64,000 nt of DNA from Armatimonadota bacterium (GTDB lineage Bacteria > Armatimonadota > Fimbriimonadia > Fimbriimonadales > ATM1): the NCBI GenBank assembly GCA_021324165.1, contig JAJPJR010000030.1, positions 42,191 through 106,190 on the forward strand, given 5' to 3'. This document shows positions 50,182-56,525 of the stretch, piece by piece. Position numbers and translations under genes: made by a program. Position 1 is the stretch's first letter. The number at the start of each line of letters is the position of its first letter. Below the pieces are notes generated by a model. That model saw only the letters and a program-made list of their open reading frames with translations. It ran no database searches and was not told the DNA's origin.

Positions 50182-51624
50182 ATGAACAGGCTAAAAAACG
50201 CTCTAAAACCCTCAGCGCTGCTTGCAGCGATCATCCTATGTTTCGGCGCATTCGCGCAAGGAACAGTCACCATCCAAACCGTTGACAACTACGGCGGAAA
50301 CAGCAACGTCTACACCGACGCCCCAAACTCCGACGTCACGATCACCGAGCTCGATGCCGACAAAAAGCCGGTGCGATCATGGACAGGCAAAACCGACGAC
50401 AAAGGCAAAATCACCATCCCCGCCGGAAGCAATCTCAGCAAAGAGTATCTGAAAGCCGAGCGTGCCAAAAACATGCCCGACGTTCTGGTTCCCTATTCGA
50501 TCAACGCAAACGAACCGTTCACATTTTGCGTTTCAGGCGTGCTCGAAGGTCAGGTTTGCGAGATGAGATCGTTGAGCGGCGAAGTGATCACAACTCCGAA
50601 AGCCGACCGCCTCGGACGCGTGTTCCTTCCTGCCGGTCTTGCGGCGGGCGCATATCTGTTGTCAACCGGCAGCGGAAAATCGCACGTCATCGCGCCGATC
50701 CATGTCAATCCGACGAACCCAGGTAACTACTACTCGACATCCGTCTCGCCGATATCGAACTACACCAAACTCGGCGATGCGATCTCGATTCACGGTACCG
50801 GGCTGAATCCGAACGCGGCCGCACTCTCCGGCATGTGGAACGGCGGCGCCAAAACGATGCCCGTTGACGTGCTCGCCTCGAGCCCCAACGAACTGATTCT
50901 GGCCTCTCCCAAGGCGGCAGGTCTCAAACCCGGCGACGTGGGATCGCTCACCGTTTCCGACGGCGCGGCCTCACTCCCTTGCGGAAGCACAACCATCTAC
51001 GATGCCAAGGCCACGCTCACCAAGCGCGTGATGCCAAGCGGATCCGAAACCCATCTGCTTGTAAACGTCGAGCCGAAATCTCTAACGGGAAACGTTTATG
51101 CAGAAATCACCTCGGGACCCGTAACTTTTGATAACGGCGGTGCAAAAACCTCTGCCGCTCTCAATAACGGAATCGCAGATTTTCGCGTCATCAGTTCGCC
51201 CGGAAGCGAAGGAACCTTTACTTTGAACTGGGGCATTGACTGGACGAAGATCGCCGACGCGCTGAATGCACTCACCAAAGACGAACGCCCCGGCACACGC
51301 CGCGCTCGACACCACATCAAAAACAACGACGGCACTTGGACGGACGAATACGACGACTACGATGCAGATGGAAACTGGATCGGCAGCACCAGCGAAACGT
51401 ACGGCCCGAACAACAAAATGACCGGCCGTAAAACCGTCAGAAACGGCAAAGACGGCCGCACAGAAAAAACCGAGAAGTGGGACAAAGACGGCAAGTGGAC
51501 TGAAACCAAAGATGAAACCTTCGACAAAGACGGAAAACAGACCGGCGGCACCAAAACGACTCCCGACGGGAAAGGAGGAACAACCACCCAAACGTGGGAT
51601 CCAACAACCGGGACCTACAAATAA
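50182..51624 (+). CDS. Secreted protein with Ig-like domain and charged C-terminal repeats
   Basis: This 480-residue exported protein has a signal peptide (about 1-26, ending AFAQG), an early beta-sandwich domain (about 27-175), a probable IPT/TIG-like domain (about 180-260, containing SIHGTGLNP), and a further beta domain up to about 370. From about 385 to 480 it is a lysine/aspartate-rich run of short repeats around DKDGKxxExK. AAGGAGG lies upstream of ATG. The upstream in-frame extension to 49300 is the shadow of the prepilin gene. A role in surface attachment or carbohydrate binding is possible; none is proven. Confidence 0.75.
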   Translation: MNRLKNALKPSALLAAIILCFGAFAQGTVTIQTVDNYGGNSNVYTDAPNSDVTITELDADKKPVRSWTGKTDDKGKITIPAGSNLSKEYLKAERAKNMPDVLVPYSINANEPFTFCVSGVLEGQVCEMRSLSGEVITTPKADRLGRVFLPAGLAAGAYLLSTGSGKSHVIAPIHVNPTNPGNYYSTSVSPISNYTKLGDAISIHGTGLNPNAAALSGMWNGGAKTMPVDVLASSPNELILASPKAAGLKPGDVGSLTVSDGAASLPCGSTTIYDAKATLTKRVMPSGSETHLLVNVEPKSLTGNVYAEITSGPVTFDNGGAKTSAALNNGIADFRVISSPGSEGTFTLNWGIDWTKIADALNALTKDERPGTRRARHHIKNNDGTWTDEYDDYDADGNWIGSTSETYGPNNKMTGRKTVRNGKDGRTEKTEKWDKDGKWTETKDETFDKDGKQTGGTKTTPDGKGGTTTQTWDPTTGTYK

Positions 51625-51680
51625 TCATCCACGGGCCAGTCAAGCGACACAGCAACAAACACGGCAACCAACAGGGCAAC

Positions 51681-51719
51681 AAACGGGGTCTCCGCGCCCA
51701 GCGCGGGGGCTCCCGTTTT
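51681..51719 (+). terminator. Rho-independent terminator between converging genes
   Basis: AAACGGG and CCCGTTT close a long GC-rich hairpin with one mismatch and one bulge, and the right arm ends in a short T run. It lies in the 122 bp between the plus-strand secreted protein and the minus-strand ThuA-like gene, and could act in both directions. Confidence 0.65.
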
Positions 51720-51746
51720 GAAGCACCGCAGCGCAGCCAACAAGCG

Positions 51747-52412
51747 CTAAGCGCGCGCGGCCCACGCCATGCCCCGTTTCATCAACGTGCGAACGGGTTC
51801 AACCTGCAGATCGTGCGCACAGTGACCTATCGAGCAGTAAAACACCCGCCCCTGCCCGTACCTCTTCGTCCAAACCACCGGCATCCGCACCTCGCCGTTT
51901 GGAACATGCGGGCCGTCGGCAATCGGAAACGTTGTGGACGCAAGCACATTCACCGCCGGGTCCACGTGCATGTAGTACTGCTCGCTCGTAACCTCGAAAT
52001 CTTGCAGCCCGCGGGTGATCTCGTGCTCCTGAGTGATGTTCACCTGATAACGGACTTTGTCATCCCCCGGATGCGCAACCCACTGTCCTCCGGTCAAAAA
52101 CTGCCATTCGGTGCATTCTCTAAACGCGTCGCACATGCCGCCGTGGGACCCCGCAATTCCAACGCCGTCATCGCTCACCGCTTTCAACACAGGCGCAGCC
52201 TGCTCCTGCGAGATTCTTCCCATCGTCCAAATAGGAACAATCAGATTGAAAGACCTGACGGCATCATAGTCAACGAACGCATCGAGTGTGTTTTGCACAT
52301 CCACTGCAAATCCCAATTCGTTCAAGATTTGCGAAAACAACTCTGCGGCCTGCTTTGGCTGGTGGCCTTCCCATCCTCCCCATACGATCAGGGCGGTTTT
52401 TGCGCTCGACAC
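51747..52412 (-). CDS. ThuA-like trehalose-utilisation domain protein
   Basis: This 221-residue protein has the glutamine-amidotransferase-like ThuA fold, with LIVWGGWEGHQP at the start, GIAGSHGGMCDAF in the centre and a final GRVFYCSIGH. Members are linked to trehalose and other sugar catabolism but the activity is poorly defined; they lack the amidotransferase Cys-His-Glu triad. The GTG at 52412 is chosen because TACACT lies 8 nt upstream; an in-frame ATG at 52481 would overlap the start of the divergent lipoprotein gene. It is not in an operon. Confidence 0.8.
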   Translation of the reverse strand: MSSAKTALIVWGGWEGHQPKQAAELFSQILNELGFAVDVQNTLDAFVDYDAVRSFNLIVPIWTMGRISQEQAAPVLKAVSDDGVGIAGSHGGMCDAFRECTEWQFLTGGQWVAHPGDDKVRYQVNITQEHEITRGLQDFEVTSEQYYMHVDPAVNVLASTTFPIADGPHVPNGEVRMPVVWTKRYGQGRVFYCSIGHCAHDLQVEPVRTLMKRGMAWAARA

Positions 52413-52420
52413 GGCGGCAC

Positions 52421-52426
52421 AGTGTA
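52421..52426 (-). promoter_or_regulatory. Putative -10 box (leaderless) for the ThuA-like gene
   Basis: TACACT on the minus strand lies 8 nt before the GTG at 52412. It is the weakest member of the leaderless set because the start codon is itself uncertain. Confidence 0.35.
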
Positions 52427-52479
52427 CCGGCGATTCTGCCAACGCAACCTTTTGCGTGCAGTACACTTCCAACTCAATC

Positions 52480-52776
52480 ATGAGAATGCGAACGTTTCTG
52501 CCTCTTGCCGTTCTGGCCCTCGCCGGCCTGGGATGCGGATCGCATGAATCCGCCCCGCCTCCGGTCAGCGACGCTCCAGCCTCCCGCGGTGCCGGCTCGC
52601 AAGACGCGAAGCGCCCCAACCCGGCCGTGCCTCATCTGAAAACAGGAACCCCCGGCACTCAGGCGGCTCCATTTACGCCCAGGCGGCCCCAGGATGCCGC
52701 ACGCGAACGAGGCGGCCAGATGTCCCAGGGCTCGATGGCGAATGGCGAAACGAACTCCGATTCCGATGGAGACTAA
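52480..52776 (+). CDS. Small lipoprotein, low-complexity
   Basis: This 98-residue protein has a lipoprotein signal (MRMRTFLPLAVLALAGLGC, lipidated Cys at 19) and a mature region rich in Pro, Ala, Gly, Ser and Asp without recognisable fold. It may be an anchored spacer or surface-exposed tail. The ATG at 52480 is selected by the signal peptide. It diverges from the ThuA-like gene with about 67 bp between the chosen starts. Confidence 0.65.
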   Translation: MRMRTFLPLAVLALAGLGCGSHESAPPPVSDAPASRGAGSQDAKRPNPAVPHLKTGTPGTQAAPFTPRRPQDAARERGGQMSQGSMANGETNSDSDGD

Positions 52777-52807
52777 GAAAAACCTTTCCAATCCGCCCCT
52801 TCTCGGT

Positions 52808-52813
52808 TATAGT
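52808..52813 (+). promoter_or_regulatory. Putative -10 box for the surface protein gene
   Basis: TATAGT lies 57 nt before the ATG at 52871 and just before the stem-loop at 52829-52849. The predicted transcript would start a few bases upstream of the hairpin. Confidence 0.45.
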
Positions 52814-52828
52814 GTTTGGTGAATTAAC

Positions 52829-52849
52829 TCCAACGCACATTGCGTTGGA
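52829..52849 (+). promoter_or_regulatory. 5'-leader stem-loop before the surface protein gene
   Basis: TCCAACGCA (52829-52837) and TGCGTTGGA (52841-52849) form a perfect 9-bp stem around a 3-nt loop. It is followed by AAGGAG (52856-52861) and the ATG at 52871, so it would sit at the 5' end of the mRNA and may stabilise it. It lacks a T tract, so a terminator is unlikely. Confidence 0.5.
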
Positions 52850-52870
52850 CTCGGAAAGGAGATTCAGGAC

Positions 52871-54244
52871 ATGAAAAGGCTTTCGATTGCCGTCGCAGGC
52901 GTTTGTGTCGCGATCGGCGTGACGATTTTGGCCTCACTCCCGGCGGGTTCGCAGGGGATTTTGTCAATCCCTTATGTGCGTTTGCAGAACGCCACGCCCG
53001 GCACTGCGGATAGCGGCCACTTGCACATATCCGGAACTGCGATTGTGGACACAAATCTGGGAGTAGGCACGCTGGCGCCCACCTCCCCGGTAACAGTGCG
53101 GGCTTCCGGAATCGGCTTCGAACAGAACAACGGTCCGAACCGCCTCGTGACAAAAGTCGAGGCGATGGCGGCCTCGCTCGGTACCCTTACCAACACGCCG
53201 CTCGAACTGTTCGTCAGCGGTTCCGCAACGCCGTCGGTTCACATCGAAACCGGCTTTGTGGGGATCGGAAGAAGCGCACCGGTAACCGGCGCCGAAGTAT
53301 TCGGTATCAGTTCGAATTTTGGCGGATACGGCGGCATGTACATCAAAACCCCGGCTGGCGCCTGGCCGTTTTACGGCTACGCCTCGGGAAGCGTAACCGC
53401 ATGGACGTATTTGGACGGCACCGATTCAAACAAATGGAAACTTGTGAACGGCGGCGTGACATGCATGACAGCAACCACCAACGGACATGTCGGCATCGGC
53501 GACAACAACCCTCAAAACTCGCGGCTTTCCGTCGCGGCAGGCTCCGAAAACGGCATCAACGTAACGTCATCGGGAGACGGCGTGAATTCAACCGGGTTTC
53601 GCGGGGGATATTTCGTTTCGACCGCGGATTCCGGCGACGGAGTTTTAGCCGGAACTTATGGGAACGGAGCGGTCGGGGTTTACGGATACGCTACTCTGGG
53701 AACATCCTACGGAGTTTATTGCAGCGGTAATTTCGCTGCCACTGGAACCAAGTCGTTTCAGATTGATCATCCGCTCGATCCGGAAAACAAATATCTCAAC
53801 CATTTCTGCACCGAAGGGCCTGAACCGATGAACGCCTATTCGGGGAACGTTGTTACCGATTCGCGCGGTTACGCGCAGGTGGAATTGCCCGACTATTTCG
53901 AAAGCATCAACACCAACTTTCGATACCAGTTGACTGTGGTGGATGACAGCGATGATTTTGTGCTTGCGAAAGTCGCGCGCAAAATTCAAAACAACCGGTT
54001 TGTCATTCGCACAAACAAACCGCTTGTGGAAGTCTCCTGGCGTGTGGAGGCAGTTCGAAACGATCGGTGGGTGCAGCAATACGGCTTCAAGACCGAGGAA
54101 CAAAAGCCTGCCGAATATCGCGGCAAATTCATTGCGCCGGAACTGTATGATCACCCGCAGGAAGACGGCATCGCCTATGTGCGGGCCCACAGCCGGCCCC
54201 CGGCCCAAAAGCGGGGTGCAGACAAGCGGCCGAGTCGCCCATAA
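52871..54244 (+). CDS. Tail-fibre-like secreted surface protein
   Basis: This 457-residue protein has a signal peptide (about 1-30, ending LPAGSQG), then a repetitive Gly/Thr/Asn-rich region with recurring VGIG motifs (LGVGT, GFVGIGR, GHVGIGD), as in phage tail fibres and bacterial surface proteins with trimeric beta-fold. From about residue 295 a distinct C-terminal domain begins (KSFQIDHPLDPENKYLNHFC) that resembles the conserved region after the repeats in such proteins. AAGGAG lies 9 nt before the ATG. A role in surface structure or adhesion is inferred. Confidence 0.72.
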   Translation: MKRLSIAVAGVCVAIGVTILASLPAGSQGILSIPYVRLQNATPGTADSGHLHISGTAIVDTNLGVGTLAPTSPVTVRASGIGFEQNNGPNRLVTKVEAMAASLGTLTNTPLELFVSGSATPSVHIETGFVGIGRSAPVTGAEVFGISSNFGGYGGMYIKTPAGAWPFYGYASGSVTAWTYLDGTDSNKWKLVNGGVTCMTATTNGHVGIGDNNPQNSRLSVAAGSENGINVTSSGDGVNSTGFRGGYFVSTADSGDGVLAGTYGNGAVGVYGYATLGTSYGVYCSGNFAATGTKSFQIDHPLDPENKYLNHFCTEGPEPMNAYSGNVVTDSRGYAQVELPDYFESINTNFRYQLTVVDDSDDFVLAKVARKIQNNRFVIRTNKPLVEVSWRVEAVRNDRWVQQYGFKTEEQKPAEYRGKFIAPELYDHPQEDGIAYVRAHSRPPAQKRGADKRPSRP

Positions 54245-54373
54245 CCCAATCGAGGGCGGTTCACGTACCAACTGCCGAGACAGGCAAGACGTTTGTTCGA
54301 AGGAGCGGGCGTCTTCCCCGCGCGCCAAGGAAGCGCCGCTCCCGCAGGTAGAATTCCCGTCCCTCACTCACGC

Positions 54374-54448
54374 TGCCGCATAGCTCAGTGGTAGAGCAGC
54401 TGACTGTTAATCAGCGGGTCGTAGGTTCGAATCCTACTGCGGCAGCCA
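54374..54448 (+). tRNA. tRNA-Asn (anticodon GTT)
   Basis: A full cloverleaf is visible: acceptor stem TGCCGCA/TGCGGCA, D-arm GCTCAGTGGTAGAGC, anticodon loop CTGTTAA with anticodon GTT, T-arm TAGGTTCGAATCCTA and an encoded CCA end. The 129 bp upstream holds an imperfect hairpin (54302-54342) but no clear promoter. Confidence 0.97.
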
Positions 54449-54467
54449 TGTTATCAAGGAGACAACC

Positions 54468-54854
54468 ATGGGAGAACCGACCAGCATCGTAATCAAAGCG
54501 TACGAAGCCTTCGGCAGGGGCGACGTGCAAGCGATCTTGGATCTGACCGCCGAGAACGTTGATTGGGAGTTCGTGGGATCGCCCAGCCTTGCCTATTCTG
54601 GAAAAAGAACCAATCACGCCGAGGTGGGAAAGTTCTTTGCCGACGTTGCGGCGGCGGATGAGATCCACGCCTTCGAGCCGAGAGAGTTCATCGAAGTGGG
54701 CGATCACGTAACCGTTTTGGGATGGGAAAACTCAACGGCCCGCGAGACGGGAGCAAGGTTCCAGAGCGAATGGATTCACGTTTTCTCCGTAAAGAACGGA
54801 AAGGTCACCCGCTGGCGCGGCTTCTTCAACACCGCTGCGCGCTATGGCAAATGA
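54468..54854 (+). CDS. SnoaL-like/NTF2-fold protein
   Basis: This 128-residue protein has the NTF2-like cone fold pattern: an N-terminal helix pair (IVIKAYEAFGRGDVQAIL), a DLTAENVDWEF strand, a GKFFADVAAADEIHAFEPREF segment and the closing pair SEWIHVFSVKNGKVTRWR. Members include steroid isomerases, polyketide cyclases and binding proteins, so function is open. AAGGAGA lies 6 nt upstream of ATG. It is 19 bp after tRNA-Asn and could be transcribed by read-through. Confidence 0.78.
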   Translation: MGEPTSIVIKAYEAFGRGDVQAILDLTAENVDWEFVGSPSLAYSGKRTNHAEVGKFFADVAAADEIHAFEPREFIEVGDHVTVLGWENSTARETGARFQSEWIHVFSVKNGKVTRWRGFFNTAARYGK

Positions 54855-54893
54855 GCCTGTGTCTCAGAAAAACGCACGCTTCGAAAACAAGAG

Positions 54894-54925
54894 TTAGGCC
54901 CGAACACTCGCGCATCCGGGCCTAA
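54894..54925. terminator. Hairpin between converging genes, probable bidirectional terminator
   Basis: TTAGGCCCG (54894-54902) pairs perfectly with CGGGCCTAA (54917-54925) across 14 nt. It lies between the ends of the SnoaL-like gene and the Cys-rich peptide gene and has only a short T run, so its strength is uncertain. Confidence 0.55.
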
Positions 54926-54943
54926 ACGTTTCGACGTCAACCG

Positions 54944-55072
54944 TTACATCGGCGGGCTTGGCGGCGTGCACGGCCCTGTGCAGTTCGTCAGATCGCAAAA
55001 TGTGCCGCATGTCTGCACCGCCGCGATCGGCAGTGCCAAAAGAATCAGCCCAAGCCTTCCTCGGTTCGTCAC
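54944..55072 (-). CDS. Small exported Cys-rich peptide (42 residues)
   Basis: The reading frame starts with GTG (55072), which overlaps the stop codon of the upstream pilin-like gene as GTGA, and ends at TAA (54946-54944). It encodes an N-terminal Arg-containing segment, a hydrophobic core (LGLILLALPIAAV) and a mature part with four Cys at 22, 26, 31 and 35 (spacing 3-4-3) followed by a Pro-rich tail. This looks like a signal peptide followed by a disulfide-rich or metal-binding peptide. I do not recognise the family; the coupled start and the regular Cys spacing are the support. Confidence 0.58.
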   Translation of the reverse strand: MTNRGRLGLILLALPIAAVQTCGTFCDLTNCTGPCTPPSPPM

Positions 55073-55635
55073 TTGGTGCCGCCTCCTAAAGTTTGCGTGT
55101 TCGCCGCGAAGAACTGCGCAACCACGTCATCAATCTCCTGATGACTGTTTTGGTACGACGCCGTGCCGCCAAGTGTCACGCTAAGGACTTTCAGGGGCGT
55201 GCCGTCGGTCCCCGGTACGATCCGTCCGTTCACGGTGAGAGTGGAAACCACATTCGAATCGTCGAAGTGTTGATCACACTTGAGAATTGGGGTTTTTGTC
55301 CAATCCACAGCATCAATCATTTCGCGGTACGCCGCTTTTTGTTTTTCAGAGATAAGGTCGGGCCTTGTCATGTTGCCGCCCCTGTACCAATAGGCGTTTC
55401 CGCAGACGGGGCACTTCCCTTCCTCGTTGATTTCGCTAAGCGACCACGGCAGACGATTGTGCTCTGTTTTGAATTGTTGAATTTTTTCAGCAATTCGCTC
55501 CAGATTTCGCGCGCAGTCGTCGGTTCGATTGGTGCGCGATGCGCTCCATGCACTTGCCATGGGAATCAGCGCTGTGAACGTGGCGAGGACACCGCAGAGC
55601 ACGAGCAGTGCGGTGCCGATGGACAGTCTCTTCAT
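55069..55635 (-). CDS. Pilin-like single-helix exported protein
   Basis: The 188-residue product has a single hydrophobic helix (about 6-29) and then a long amphipathic helix with NLERIAEKIQQFKTEHNRLPWSL, the layout of type II secretion pseudopilins (GspG-like), but no clear G/FTLIE prepilin site. A CPVCGNAYWY motif follows at about 75. GGAGG is 8 nt before ATG. It overlaps the upstream 116-residue gene by ATGA and the Cys-rich peptide gene by GTGA. Function is unknown. Confidence 0.7.
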   Translation of the reverse strand: MKRLSIGTALLVLCGVLATFTALIPMASAWSASRTNRTDDCARNLERIAEKIQQFKTEHNRLPWSLSEINEEGKCPVCGNAYWYRGGNMTRPDLISEKQKAAYREMIDAVDWTKTPILKCDQHFDDSNVVSTLTVNGRIVPGTDGTPLKVLSVTLGGTASYQNSHQEIDDVVAQFFAANTQTLGGGTK

Positions 55636-55982
55636 TGTCTTGTTCCTCCATTCATGGTTTTAACAAATTCATTAGAGCGAACTCGAACGGTCCTGGTGAC
55701 CGTTTGACGTTGTAACCTTGCGAATGATTCGGGCAGGCTTTCCGAGCGGGCAATTATTCCGCCCCTCGACTCGAACAAACGTGGATCGTCCCCCTCTTGG
55801 AGGCCAAACTGCCGTAATTCTTCCGGTCGGATCCTGACAAGCTGCGCTGCCTTCTCGACATCGGGAGCGGCCAGTCTGGTCAGCCATTCGAATAGACCAT
55901 TAAACAACAAGATTTTGGCAAAACGGCCAAATCCTCCACAGGAGCCTCCTGACCGAGAATTGAGTTCCAGCGCGCGGCACAC
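55632..55982 (-). CDS. Hypothetical protein of 116 residues, start uncertain
   Basis: This frame stops in an ATGA overlap with the pilin-like gene. The C-terminal two thirds (from about DVEKAAQLVRIRPEELRQFGL) are hydrophilic and helix-rich. No family is recognised. The start is unclear: GTG at 55982 has no convincing ribosome site and the region from 55870 upstream has an overlapping frame that could suggest a frameshift. It begins 78 bp from a divergent gene. Confidence 0.42.
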   Translation of the reverse strand: MCRALELNSRSGGSCGGFGRFAKILLFNGLFEWLTRLAAPDVEKAAQLVRIRPEELRQFGLQEGDDPRLFESRGGIIARSESLPESFARLQRQTVTRTVRVRSNEFVKTMNGGTRQ

Positions 55983-56060
55983 TCCACTTTAGCCCAAGCC
56001 CAAGTCCTGCGGCGCACCTCTTCATTTCCCGCAGTTGTACCGAAAGTGTAAATTATCACC

Positions 56061-56525
56061 ATGCGAATCAAAACCTGGCTCCTCATTATGATCGGTCTCA
56101 GCGCCGCCCTCGTCCTTACCGGCTTTCAAACTTCCACCAAGATTGACCGGAAGCAGCTGAAAACGATGCTTTCTCAACTTGGCTACGAAGTCAAAGATTT
56201 AGACACCACGGAGGGCAAAGAGAAGTACTCGCTGACCCTTCAACAGGGCGGACTCAACATTCCGATCGCCGCCGAGATCAGCGCGAATGAAAACTACATC
56301 TGGCTGACCGTTTTTTGCAAAGATGGAGTTCCCACAGCTGACAAAGCGGTCAATCTGCTGAAACGCAACGCCGATATTCAGCCGAGTCAGTTTTACATCA
56401 CTAAATCAAACAAAACGATGCTCGGCCTTTGCATCGAGAATCACGAAATCACGAATGCCGTGCTTCGCCAACGGGTCGAAAAAATTGCCGACGACGTGGT
56501 GAAAACCAAAGACGATTGGCAGTAG
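56061..56525 (+). CDS. Secreted YbjN-like protein
   Basis: This 154-residue protein has a signal peptide or N-terminal anchor (about 1-22) and a soluble domain with the type III chaperone-like YbjN pattern: LSQLGYEVKDLD helix-strand, a central NYIWLTVFC strand pair and NAVLRQRVEKIADDV near the end. YbjN-like proteins are linked to stress response but have no assigned activity. It converges on the M14 peptidase gene with no bases between the stop codons. Confidence 0.65.
   Translation: MRIKTWLLIMIGLSAALVLTGFQTSTKIDRKQLKTMLSQLGYEVKDLDTTEGKEKYSLTLQQGGLNIPIAAEISANENYIWLTVFCKDGVPTADKAVNLLKRNADIQPSQFYITKSNKTMLGLCIENHEITNAVLRQRVEKIADDVVKTKDDWQ

Noticed and set aside
55672..55887. 71-residue minus-strand frame inside the 116-residue gene
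   Set aside because: Overlaps the called frame, ends without coupling to a neighbour and has random-looking composition.
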